Assembly: GCF_000590925.1 (NCBI RefSeq) | Contig: NZ_CP004372.1 | Location: 568,001 to 632,000, forward strand | Length of the DNA stretch: 64,000 bases | From: Roseibacterium elongatum DSM 19469 | GTDB lineage: Bacteria; Pseudomonadota; Alphaproteobacteria; Rhodobacterales; Rhodobacteraceae | Direction: 5' to 3' | In this document: positions 18,133-25,385 of the stretch, in pieces | Numbering within the stretch: the stretch's first letter is position 1 | Layout of the letters: each line of letters opens with the position of its first letter | Program-made: the position numbers and the translations under genes | The notes under the pieces: generated by a model | Databases searched by the model: none | Seen by the model: the letters and a program-made list of their open reading frames with translations, nothing else | What the model was told of the DNA's origin: nothing

Positions 18133-18801
18133 ATGCCAATGAAGACTCAGGAAGACATACAGACGCGCATCGGTGACTTACGCCAGGAGCGCGAGAGGCT
18201 GACCGGCGAGCTGGAGAAGGCCCGCGTCGAGGAGCGCGACGCACTGATCGCGGGGAAGAAGCCGGGGAGCACCTCGGCCGCGATCATCGCCCGCATGGGC
18301 ACCGTGGACGAGGCCCTGGCCGAGCTGAACGACCGCCTGGCCGCGACGCAGGCCAGCGCGCAGCGCAACGAGCGCCGCAAGCGTGCCGAGGCCGCCCTGC
18401 ACAAGAACTCGGAGCGCGCGAAGCTGGCCGAGCAGGTCGACCGGGCACTCGTCGCCCTGTCAGAGGCGTGGCCCGCGTACGTGGAGGCGCTCCGTAGGGA
18501 CCTCGGGGCGACGTCCGCTGCCGGCGGGGACCTGACGGCCGTCGAGCGCGGACTGACCAGCAAGCGCCTGGCCGAACCGCTGGTCAAGGCGCTGATCCAC
18601 GCCGGCGGCGGGACCCTGGCACGCGCCCTCGGGATCGAGACCCCGATCAAGGACCGGCACAGCCTGTCCCTGGCGGCGGCGGAAGAAAGAGTCGCCGCCT
18701 CGTTGCGAGCGGAACTGCTCCGCGTCCGCGCCACGTCCCCCCAGGCCCACGTGGCCCGCGAGGCTCAGCAGGAACTGGAGAAGATGGAGAAGTCGGCATG
18801 A
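18133..18801 (+). CDS. Coiled-coil protein, unknown
   Basis: 222 residues; starts at ATG 18133 or 18139. The first 105 residues are an almost continuous charged helix (ERERLTGELEKARVEERDAL…), typical of a coiled coil. The rest is helical and Ala-rich with one Gly-rich turn (HAGGGTLARALGIETP). The stop overlaps the next ATG. In a satellite, coiled-coil proteins at this position may be capsid-size or scaffold-like factors, but nothing in the sequence proves that. Confidence 0.6.
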   Translation: MPMKTQEDIQTRIGDLRQERERLTGELEKARVEERDALIAGKKPGSTSAAIIARMGTVDEALAELNDRLAATQASAQRNERRKRAEAALHKNSERAKLAEQVDRALVALSEAWPAYVEALRRDLGATSAAGGDLTAVERGLTSKRLAEPLVKALIHAGGGTLARALGIETPIKDRHSLSLAAAEERVAASLRAELLRVRATSPQAHVAREAQQELEKMEKSA

Positions 18802-19259
18802 CCAAGGACGGTGAGAGACACTCGCAGGAGCTCGCGACGCTGGAGCAGCGCAGGAAGGAGCTCGAGGACGCACTGATGCGGCTGGCCCGCGACGAGGCCG
18901 ACGCCGAGGAGATCATGGAGTTGACCTCGATTGTCGAGCAGCTCGAAGGACAGGTCGCGACAGCGCGCGCGGCCGCAAACAAGGAGAAGACGATGACGAA
19001 GAACGGACCGGCGAAATCGCCCGCCGACCTGGAGAAGGCGCTGGCCGCCAACCGCCGGTCGGCCGAGCGGCAACTAGACGACCTGGCCAAGAGCATGATG
19101 GAACCCGGCGAGACCTTCGAGAAGGCCTACTCGCGCGCCATCGACTCAGAGATGGGCCGCGCCATGCTCCGCACCCTGGACGACGCGACCGCGCTCCAGA
19201 CCGGACAGCCGACCGAGGCCGACCTCGACACCGCACGCAAGAACCTGATGGAGGGCTGA
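18798..19259 (+). CDS. Coiled-coil protein, unknown
   Basis: 153 residues, coupled to the preceding gene (ATGA). The N-terminal 62 residues form a heptad-like helix (ELATLEQRRKELEDAL…VEQLEGQVATAR). After an internal Met (MTKNGPAKSP), a second helical part ends DLDTARKNLMEG. An internal start producing only the second part is conceivable. The next gene follows by 3 bases. Function unknown. Confidence 0.6.
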   Translation: MTKDGERHSQELATLEQRRKELEDALMRLARDEADAEEIMELTSIVEQLEGQVATARAAANKEKTMTKNGPAKSPADLEKALAANRRSAERQLDDLAKSMMEPGETFEKAYSRAIDSEMGRAMLRTLDDATALQTGQPTEADLDTARKNLMEG

Positions 19260-19262
19260 TCG

Positions 19263-19616
19263 ATGACACTTCCGGCCAACCCGACCCTCGGGTCCCTCGC
19301 CCGCGTCCGCTCCGAGGCGCTGCTCAACCGCGGCCGCCAGGCCGACGAGGTCCGGGCCCAGCGGCAGGAGACCGAGATCACCGGGACCACCGTGCCCGCC
19401 GAGGCCATGCGCGGTGTCACGCCCAATGATGCGGCCGACCTACCCGACGGCCCGTGCCGTGCGCTTTTCGTGGGCGGTGCGGGCACGGTGGTCTGCAACG
19501 ACCTGACCGACACCGAGGTGACACTGGTCTGTGGCGCCGGTCAGATCATCCCCGGCTGGGTCACCCGCGTGAAGGCGACCGGCACCGACGCCACGAACGT
19601 CGTCGCGATGTACTGA
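19263..19616 (+). CDS. Spike-base-protein-like (GTA/phage tail) domain protein
   Basis: 117 residues. The last 62 residues read VTPNDAADLPDGPCRALFVGG then AGQIIPGWVTRVKATGTDATNVVAMY. This all-beta pattern (DLPxGPxRALFVGGAG…RVxATGTxATxxVALY) is the one found in spike-base proteins of the Rhodobacter gene transfer agent and many alphaproteobacterial phages. The N-terminal 50 residues are helical. It would be a virion part. Finding it alone, without tail genes, is odd for a satellite. It may be a capsid decoration or a component loaned to a helper particle. The family match is from memory of the motif. Confidence 0.55.
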   Translation: MTLPANPTLGSLARVRSEALLNRGRQADEVRAQRQETEITGTTVPAEAMRGVTPNDAADLPDGPCRALFVGGAGTVVCNDLTDTEVTLVCGAGQIIPGWVTRVKATGTDATNVVAMY

Positions 19617-19641
19617 CCACCGGGCGTATTCGCCCGGCAAG

Positions 19642-19675
19642 GCCCGTGCCTCTCTCTAGAGGCGCGGGCTTTTTC
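19642..19675 (+). terminator. Rho-independent terminator
   Basis: GCCCGTGCCTCT pairs with AGAGGCGCGGGC (one G-U) around a CTCT loop, followed by TTTTT. It ends the 16.7-19.6 kb rightward gene run. Confidence 0.85.
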
Positions 19676-19805
19676 CTTTCCGGGGGTGTTGCGTGAAACC
19701 CGCCGGGGCAGTTCTCAAATTTTTCGAAGTGTTTCAGTCAGTCGCCGATCCTTCCTTCACGCCCCCGATCAGGAGGCGTCACCGCAACCGAGAAGGAGAG
19801 ACGCA

Positions 19806-20120
19806 ATGTCGCTGAAGATCGAACACGTCGACGAGGTCCGCCTCACGTTCACCATGCCGAGGGGGGACCTCGCCGTGTTTCCCACCGACGACGGCAGCGA
19901 ACCGAGCCGGGACGACTACCTGGAGGAGATGCTGCACCACATCGTGCTGAACCACGGCCGTCGGCTGCGCGGCGCCATCTTCGAACCGCTGATGGAGGGG
20001 ATGCTCGAACCCGGCGAGGACGTCATCGACCACGCACTGGTGCAGGAGCTCCGCCACGGCTTCGAGGGCGCCCTGCGCGCACGCCTCTCCACCGGACGTC
20101 CACGTCCGGTTGCCGCCTGA
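19806..20120 (+). CDS. Hypothetical small element protein
   Basis: 104 residues from ATG 19806, preceded by GAAGGAGAG. Begins MSLKIEHVDEVRLTFTMPRG; short beta region then helices. Its VRLTFT…GDLAVF phrase resembles RVEVTLDVGDLAVA of the following gene, so the two may be distant duplicates. Function unknown. The gap before it (19,676-19,805) would contain its promoter. Confidence 0.55.
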   Translation: MSLKIEHVDEVRLTFTMPRGDLAVFPTDDGSEPSRDDYLEEMLHHIVLNHGRRLRGAIFEPLMEGMLEPGEDVIDHALVQELRHGFEGALRARLSTGRPRPVAA

Positions 20121-20145
20121 ACCAGGAACGGAAGGAGACAAGGGA

Positions 20146-20406
20146 ATGCAGTACACCAATGATGGAAAGTTCCGCGTCGAGGTCACGCTCGACGTGGGCG
20201 ACCTGGCCGTGGCCTACGAGATGAACGGTCTCGGCGACCTGACCGAGGCCGAGGTCGTCGAGGCGGCGGCGGTGGTCAAGATACTGGAACGCATCGGTCG
20301 GCGGATGAACCCGTGCGAGGTGTTCGAGCAGATCGTCGGCAACCCGAACGTCGAGGGTCCCCGAGCTGGACATCCTACGCGTAGCGGCCTGATCCCTGAC
20401 CGCTGA
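20146..20406 (+). CDS. Hypothetical small element protein
   Basis: 86 residues from ATG 20146, preceded by GGAAGGAGA. Begins MQYTNDGKFRVEVTLDVGDL; beta strand followed by a helical segment (EVVEAAAVVKILERIGRRM). Similar in tone to the gene just upstream. It ends just before a bidirectional terminator. Function unknown. Confidence 0.55.
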   Translation: MQYTNDGKFRVEVTLDVGDLAVAYEMNGLGDLTEAEVVEAAAVVKILERIGRRMNPCEVFEQIVGNPNVEGPRAGHPTRSGLIPDR

Positions 20407-20421
20407 TGCTCTGGAGACAAA

Positions 20422-20451
20422 AAGGGGCGGGCACTAGAACGCCCGCCCCTT
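20422..20451. terminator. Bidirectional rho-independent terminator
   Basis: AAGGGGCGGGC and GCCCGCCCCTT form a perfect 11-bp stem with an 8-base loop, flanked by A- and T-rich ends. It separates the rightward genes from the leftward pair at 20.5-21.0 kb. Confidence 0.85.
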
Positions 20452-20464
20452 GCATGGTATCGGC

Positions 20465-20743
20465 TCAGCGCACGACCCCTCGCAGTGGTACAGTGGCGGC
20501 TCGGGCCGCCCTGGCGGGATCATGATCCCGCTCAATCATAACGGGGCCGCCGCGGGCCTCACCGCCCACGACCATCTTCCTGTCAAGGTGATCGTCCACC
20601 GCCCGCCGGAGGCGGGACAGCTCCTCTGGGTCGAGGATCGCCGCCAAGGCTAGGGCGGTGGGGCCGTCACAGACGACCTCGGCGGCCACGGCAGACCAGT
20701 TGCCGTTGCGAAACTGCTCCGCAAGCTGCTGCGCCCGGTTCAC
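20465..20743 (-). CDS. Hypothetical small element protein (leftward)
   Basis: 92 residues, MNRAQQLAEQFRNGNWSAVA and onward. It ends close to the shared terminator and is coupled to the preceding leftward gene through ATGA at 20740-20743. Helical; no domain recognised. The leftward pair is opposite in orientation to almost all other element genes, as is common for a repressor/early-control or accessory module. Confidence 0.5.
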   Translation of the reverse strand: MNRAQQLAEQFRNGNWSAVAAEVVCDGPTALALAAILDPEELSRLRRAVDDHLDRKMVVGGEARGGPVMIERDHDPARAARAATVPLRGVVR

Positions 20744-21036
20744 GCCGCGACCCTCCTCTTGACCGCGACGGCACCCTCACGGGGCGCTGGCAGCCAGCGG
20801 ACCATCGTCTGCCTGCGGTCGATGACGCCGACCGCCGTCCCGACGAAGAACGCGGGACTGCAGTCGCGCCCGAGGTCGTCGCGGACGGGACAACCGATGC
20901 GATGGACGGTGACCCGAACCGGATGGCCGACCACCCGCGTGAGTTCCCTTGCATGGTCGAGGGCCTGAGACTGCGCCTCGGCCAGTTCGTCGACCGTGTG
21001 GAAGATGGCGTCATGGATGGTAATGCGGAAATGCAT
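20740..21036 (-). CDS. Hypothetical small element protein (leftward)
   Basis: 98 residues from ATG 21036, preceded by AGGAGACGA; MHFRITIHDAIFHTVDELAE and onward, then a stretch with PVRVTVHRIG and RQTMVRWLPA. Mixed alpha/beta, no known motif. First gene of the leftward pair, transcribed from the 226-base divergent region 21,037-21,262, where no gene is seen and which should hold promoters for both directions. Confidence 0.5.
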   Translation of the reverse strand: MHFRITIHDAIFHTVDELAEAQSQALDHARELTRVVGHPVRVTVHRIGCPVRDDLGRDCSPAFFVGTAVGVIDRRQTMVRWLPAPREGAVAVKRRVAA

Positions 21037-21262
21037 GTTCTTCGTCTCCTCTGAAAATGGGCCGCCTGAGCGGGGGCCGTGGAGACGATGCTGTCGTGGA
21101 CAGTGGGTGTCGTACGCGGAGAAGCCACTGTGCTTCAACGACAATTCTCTTCTCGCCGAAGCAATGTGTGATTGGAGGGGGCGCTCCCTGCGGGCCTAAC
21201 CCACGACACAGTGGGGGTCATGGAGCGGGCGAAGATCGCCTGCACGGAGAAGGAGACCGGCC

Positions 21263-21794
21263 ATGGCCAAGAACACCTACGTCGCCACCGCCCCCGACGG
21301 CTCGCAGCACACCCGCAAGACCGACAGGACCTACACCCCACGCCGTCCTGCTCGAAGGCAAGGAGGAATGGAGGGCGGTCGGCTTCTGCGGCCGTCCTGA
21401 CCTCGCACACAAGAAGCAGATCGAGCACCCCGGCTCGATCGTGGTCGAGTGTGGCATCCTCGGTGACCGTGCGGCTGATATGCCCAAGGCCGAGGCCACC
21501 GAGAACGCCGAACCGGCCGCCCCGGCTGCTGATGACGCGCCCGAGCGCGAGCAGACTGTGGACGAGAAGATCGCAGCGGCGAAGGTCCACGGCCCTGAGC
21601 CGAGGCGGACCATCGGCTCGCTGGTACAAGAGCTGCTGATGGACCCCGACCTCGGCTACCAAGAGATTGTGGATCAGGTCCTCGCCGAGTTCCCAGCCGC
21701 CAACACCAGCGTCCGCAGCGTGGCGAGCGTGGCCGCCGTCATGCGCAAGAAGGGGACGGATGTGCCGATGCGGCGGAAGCCCCGCAAGGGCTGA
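21263..21794 (+). pseudogene. Hypothetical phage/plasmid-type protein, frameshifted at 21,335
   Basis: ATG 21263 follows AGAAGGAGACC and reads MAKNTYVATAPDGSQHTRKT to residue 24, then the sense continues one base later (HAVLLEGKEEWRAVGFCGRP…) after a CCCC run. With the extra base removed it is about 176 residues. A 40-residue acidic Ala/Glu linker separates an N-terminal beta module from a C-terminal helical domain (RTIGSLVQELLMDPDLGYQE…VRSVASVAAVMRKKG) resembling small DNA-binding domains in alphaproteobacterial phages. The break is in a homopolymer, so sequencing error is likely. Confidence 0.6.
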
Positions 21795-21946
21795 CCCGCA
21801 ACGCCATTTAGGCCCCTGAGGGCGTCGTCGGGCCCCCGGCAGCGCCCTTCCGCTATTTTGGCGTTCCGTTCTGACCCTCTACCCGATATGGTGTCCGAAG
21901 ATACCCGCGACGAGAACGCAGGGAGAACGACCACGGACGGAGAGAC

Positions 21947-23044
21947 ATGAGGACGAGCATTGAGTCATTTTGCGGGGCGGGAGGCATGGCCCTTGGACTG
22001 AGGGACGCCGGCTTCGACGTTAGGCTGGCCTTCGACGTCGAGGAGGCCCACGTCAAGACCTACAATCACAACCTCGGAGACCACGCCCGAGCGATAGACG
22101 CTAGCCAGACGACGGGCGCGGAGCTGCTGGAACTGGCGGGCCTTGAGCCCGGAGAGCTGGACCTGTTTTCCGGTGGTCCACCCTGCCAGGGTTTCTCCAA
22201 GCAGCGTCGTGGCGCCGCAGCGCTGGACGACCCCCGGAACCGCCTCGTTCTCGACTTTGCCCGCCTCACGAACGAGATGATGCCTCGGGCCTTCCTGTTC
22301 GAGAACGTCGCGATCTTCGGACAGAAGCGCGGCGCGAAGCTGATTGAGGAGATGGAGGACATTCTGGTGGACTACCACGTCCACTGCTTCCAGGTCTGTG
22401 CCTCGGACTTCGGGCTGCCGCAGACACGCAGCCGTTTCATGATGATCGGGTTAAGGCGGGACGCGACACCACTGAGCCCAGTCCTAGAACACGCCGAGCG
22501 GAGGGTGACGGTTCGGGACACCATCGGAGACCTGCCGCCGCCCCCGGACGATTACAGCGAGCACCCTGACATCCCGAACCACCAAAAGTGCAAGATCACG
22601 AAGCTGAACGAGGAGCGGTTCTCCCACGTACCTCAGGGCGGCGGGTGGCAGGACATACCCTGGGACCTCCGGTTGCCCTGCCACCAGGTGACCGACGTGA
22701 GGAAGGGCGGCTGGCCCGACGTCTACGGGCGTCTCATGTGGGAGGGCCAGTGCCCGACCATCACGGTCGGCTTCGACAGCTTCACCCGCGGTCGCTACGG
22801 GCACCCCGAGCAGAACCGCGCCATCACTCCGCGGGAGGCGGCCCGGATGCAGGGCTTTCCCGACGACTTCCGCTTCCTCGGAAACAGGATGGACGTTCGG
22901 ACGCAGGTCGGCAACGCCGTGCCGCCGCCTCTCGCCCGTGCCGCCGGCCTCGCGATCATCCGCGCGCTGGACCGCGTCAACGAGAGGGTCACCGGGACCA
23001 GAGCCGTCCGTGAGCTAGGGCGTCAGTCTCAGCTCGCGCTCTGA
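21947..23044 (+). CDS. DNA (cytosine-5) methyltransferase of a type II R-M system
   Basis: 365 residues with the C5-methyltransferase motifs in order: I FCGAGGMALGL (8-18), IV GGPPCQGFS with nucleophile Cys80, VI LFENV (Glu119), VIII QTRSRFMMIG, and X QVGNAVPPPLA near the end. The variable region between VIII and IX is the target-recognition part; specificity cannot be read from it. ATG 21947 follows GGAGAGAC. It is convergent with, and overlaps by 16 bases, the leftward restriction gene; the vsr gene follows. It protects the host DNA from that enzyme and creates 5-methylcytosine. Confidence 0.93.
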   Translation: MRTSIESFCGAGGMALGLRDAGFDVRLAFDVEEAHVKTYNHNLGDHARAIDASQTTGAELLELAGLEPGELDLFSGGPPCQGFSKQRRGAAALDDPRNRLVLDFARLTNEMMPRAFLFENVAIFGQKRGAKLIEEMEDILVDYHVHCFQVCASDFGLPQTRSRFMMIGLRRDATPLSPVLEHAERRVTVRDTIGDLPPPPDDYSEHPDIPNHQKCKITKLNEERFSHVPQGGGWQDIPWDLRLPCHQVTDVRKGGWPDVYGRLMWEGQCPTITVGFDSFTRGRYGHPEQNRAITPREAARMQGFPDDFRFLGNRMDVRTQVGNAVPPPLARAAGLAIIRALDRVNERVTGTRAVRELGRQSQLAL

Positions 23045-23976
23045 GCGTCGAGGTGGGCCTCCACGTCGTCGAACAGGCGGTGCAGGGGCTTCACGTCTAT
23101 GACGGCGCCGAGATCAGGCCGGGCGTATCGCACCGGAATGTCGCAGTAGTAGAGGCCGTTCAGGCTGGCCAGGTGCTTCTGGAACAGGGCGACCGTGCCG
23201 GGGACGCAAATCTGCTTGACCGTGCCCGAGCTGTCGTCCCGCTGGACCTCGCTCATGCACGCCAGGAAGCTGGCGAACCTGCCCGGATAGGCGGAGTCGA
23301 GGATGCGCTGGTGCGCGAACGGCTGGACGATGCGCTCGCGGGTCGTGATCTTGAGGGGTATGACCGCGCCCCGATCGGTCTCGGGGTCGGCGAGCACGAG
23401 GTCCGTGGACACCGAGTCTCCCTGCAGGGCTGCGACGGTCTCCTCGTCCGCGTCCGGGTCCATCTCGACCATCTCGTCGACCACGTCGTCGACCGGGATG
23501 GCCTTGATGGGTATGTGCTTCGTCATGGCGAGCCTCGGGAAGCGGACGCGGGCCGCCGAGCCGATCAGCACCTCGAAGAAGGTCCCCGGGGTCTTGCGGC
23601 TCTTGGGCTTCCAGACGTCGTAGCAGAGGCAGAAGGCCGTGACCGTCGTGTAGACGACGCGGTCGAAGCGGTCGGGGTCGCCGTTGGTCCTGCGGCGCAT
23701 GTCGCCCACGAAGGCGTCGGCCTCCCTCGCGAACTCGGCCGGGTCCTGGATGAACAGGTCCGGGCGGTAGGGGCGGCTTAGCGCGCCGGCGTCCTCGGCT
23801 ACCCAGTACTCGATCTGCGGAGGACCAGCGAACAGGCCGAAGCGCCTGAACGTGGCATGGGTGTGGAGGGTCGCGAGGCACGTTCCCCCGAGTGCGAGGG
23901 CGTCGCCGAGCGCGTCGTCTCCGCGGTCATACTTCTTCTTCGCGGCGGCGAACGACTTTGCGACGTTGGTAATCAA
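23029..23976 (-). CDS. Probable type II restriction endonuclease (PD-(D/E)XK-like)
   Basis: 315 residues. I place the start at TTG 23976 because GGAGAGG lies just upstream; any longer reading would run into the divergent vsr gene. No named family is recognised, but EVLIGSAARV (Glu135) and STDLVLAD…AVIPLKITTRERIVQPF (Asp192, Lys209) fit a PD-(D/E)XK nuclease core. The IPLKI-(S/T)TRER-QP phrase is shared by several restriction enzymes. Function is otherwise inferred from its place between a C5-methyltransferase and a Vsr nuclease. Restriction and Vsr share the short divergent region 23,977-24,039. Confidence 0.7.
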   Translation of the reverse strand: MITNVAKSFAAAKKKYDRGDDALGDALALGGTCLATLHTHATFRRFGLFAGPPQIEYWVAEDAGALSRPYRPDLFIQDPAEFAREADAFVGDMRRRTNGDPDRFDRVVYTTVTAFCLCYDVWKPKSRKTPGTFFEVLIGSAARVRFPRLAMTKHIPIKAIPVDDVVDEMVEMDPDADEETVAALQGDSVSTDLVLADPETDRGAVIPLKITTRERIVQPFAHQRILDSAYPGRFASFLACMSEVQRDDSSGTVKQICVPGTVALFQKHLASLNGLYYCDIPVRYARPDLGAVIDVKPLHRLFDDVEAHLDAQSAS

Positions 23977-24039
23977 GTGCCTCTCCTGTAACTGATTCCC
24001 TGCAAGGAGAGCAGCACGGCAGAGGAGAGGCAAGCCGAA

Positions 24040-24453
24040 GTGGACGTGTTCGACGAGGAGACGCGCAGCCGGGTCATGGCCAGCGTGCGCGGCCGGGACA
24101 CCAAGCCCGAGATGGCGGTCCGCCGATACCTTCACGCCAGAGGGCTGCGCTTCCGGCTCCACCGCAGGGACCTGCCCGGAAGGCCGGACCTCGTGTTCCC
24201 CTCCCGCCGCGTCGCCGTGTTCGTCCACGGCTGCTTCTGGCACCAGCGCCCCGGCTGCAGGCGGGCCAAGCTGCCTCGGACGCGGGCGGACTTCTGGCGG
24301 CGGAAGCTGGAGGGCAACGTCGAGAGGGACGCGGCCGCGCTGGCGGAGCTGGAGGCCGGTGGCTGGACAGCGCTGGTAGTGTGGGAGTGCGAGGTCGGCC
24401 CTGAGGCGCTGGAGGCCCTATACGAGCGGATCGTCGGGTCGCCCATGGTGTGA
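24040..24453 (+). CDS. vsr: Very short patch repair endonuclease (Vsr)
   Basis: 137 residues from GTG 24040, after GAGGAGAGG. All family landmarks are present: VRGRDTKPE near the start, DLPGRPDLVF with metal ligand Asp50, FVHGCFWH (His63, His68), then FWRRKLEGNVERD and ALVVWECEV. Asp, His and His match the catalytic residues of E. coli Vsr. It nicks beside T:G mismatches made when 5-methylcytosine deaminates, so it preserves the recognition sites modified by the neighbouring methyltransferase. Last gene of the element, about 110 bases from attR. Confidence 0.92.
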   Translation: MDVFDEETRSRVMASVRGRDTKPEMAVRRYLHARGLRFRLHRRDLPGRPDLVFPSRRVAVFVHGCFWHQRPGCRRAKLPRTRADFWRRKLEGNVERDAAALAELEAGGWTALVVWECEVGPEALEALYERIVGSPMV

Positions 24454-24561
24454 TAGGAACGGTGCCCAGAACGCTCCCCGAACGTCCAGACTGTGCTAAT
24501 ACGGTACTCGAACGAGCAGGCCCGGACATCTCGATCCTAAGGCCTTGATATTTAAGGATAA

Positions 24562-24608
24562 TTGGTAGCGGAGGAGGGACTTGAACCCCCGACACGCGGA
24601 TTATGATT
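24562..24608. repeat. attR: 47-bp repeat within the tRNA-Met gene
   Basis: Identical to 8979-9025. It covers the tRNA from the anticodon loop to one base past CCA, so integration kept the tRNA whole on this side. Confidence 0.9.
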
Positions 24609-24639
24609 CCGCTGCTCTAACCAACTGAGCTACTCCGCC
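24563..24639 (-). tRNA. tRNA-Met (CAT), element integration site
   Basis: A 77-base cloverleaf with encoded CCA. Acceptor GGCGGAG pairs with CTCCGCT (G1-U72 at the end), D arm GCTC…GAGC, anticodon stem GCGGA/TCCGC with loop ATCATAA and anticodon CAT, T arm GGGGGTTCAAGTCCC. Without the G-C-rich initiator anticodon stem it is the elongator type. Confidence 0.93.
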
Positions 24640-24752
24640 AAACCGCGGTGCGGAGTATGCCAAGCGGTCTGCCTCGTCAACAGGAAAAATGCGGCGCAGG
24701 GCCCAGGTGTCCCACCGCAGCATGCCGGAGCTTTACGCCGATAAATGGTGGG

Positions 24753-25385
24753 TCATGGCCCTTGATACCTGGCCACTTCGGCCATGGCGGCATCATAGGC
24801 CGCGACGACATGGCGGGCGCGTTCGGCGACCTCGGCGGCCGGCAGACCGGGCGAGAAGAGCGCGCCACCCACGCCGAAGCCGTCAGCGCCCGCGGCCAGC
24901 CATGCCGCGAAATTGGACGCTCCCGCGCCGCCGAACGCGAAGATCCGGGTCCGTTTGGGCAGCACGACCCGAAGCGCGGCAAGCGCAGAAGGCCCTAGGT
25001 GATCGGCCGGAAAAAGCTTCAGACCATCGGCACCGCAGGCAAGGGCGCGAAAAGCCTCGGTCGGGGTGAAGACGCCCGGCCAGCTTTGGAGCCCGAGGCG
25101 TTTGGTTTCGGCCACGATCGCCGGGTCGAGATGCGGCGACAGGACGAGCCTGCCGCCCGCATCGGCCACCTCGCGGACTTCGTCCGTCGCCGTGACGGTT
25201 CCCGCCCCGACCAGCACATGATCGCCCATCGCCTGCGCCATGGCGGAAATGCTGTCCAGTGGCCTTGGGGAATTCAACGGAACCTCGATCCGGTCGATCC
25301 CGGCCTCCAGCAGCACCTCGGCGACAGCCACGGCCTCGTCCGGCGTGATGCCACGCAACACGGCAATGATCGAACGCGATGTCAT
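24753..25385 (-). CDS. dgoA: 2-dehydro-3-deoxy-6-phosphogalactonate aldolase
   Basis: 210 residues, complete KDPG/KDPGal aldolase. Signature parts: IIAVLRGITPDEAVAVAEVL at the start, RIEVPLNSP, VGAGTVT, GLKLFPAD with the Schiff-base Lys, and GVGGALFSPG at the phosphate end. The NSP and LFPA context favours the galactonate enzyme DgoA over Eda. It splits KDPGal into pyruvate and glyceraldehyde 3-phosphate in De Ley-Doudoroff galactose breakdown. Start ATG 25385 overlaps the end of the upstream kinase gene by four bases. Confidence 0.88.
   Translation of the reverse strand: MTSRSIIAVLRGITPDEAVAVAEVLLEAGIDRIEVPLNSPRPLDSISAMAQAMGDHVLVGAGTVTATDEVREVADAGGRLVLSPHLDPAIVAETKRLGLQSWPGVFTPTEAFRALACGADGLKLFPADHLGPSALAALRVVLPKRTRIFAFGGAGASNFAAWLAAGADGFGVGGALFSPGLPAAEVAERARHVVAAYDAAMAEVARYQGP

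Larger units (their letters stand above)
8979..24608. mobile_element. 15.6 kb tRNA-Met-integrated satellite-like element
   Basis: Two perfect 47-bp direct repeats enclose the block. The right one is the 3' half of a complete tRNA-Met gene. A tyrosine integrase lies 140 bases inside the left end. Inside are small HTH/excisionase-like genes, a primase-helicase, an iteron region, a small-terminase-like gene, an HNH nuclease, a spike-base-like gene and a restriction-modification module. Large terminase, portal, capsid, tail tape measure and conjugation genes are absent. Arginine codons inside include many AGG, rare in the flanking genes, which points to foreign origin. Best reading: phage satellite or a degenerate prophage that keeps its replication module. 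A plasmid-derived integrative element is the alternative. Confidence 0.8.
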
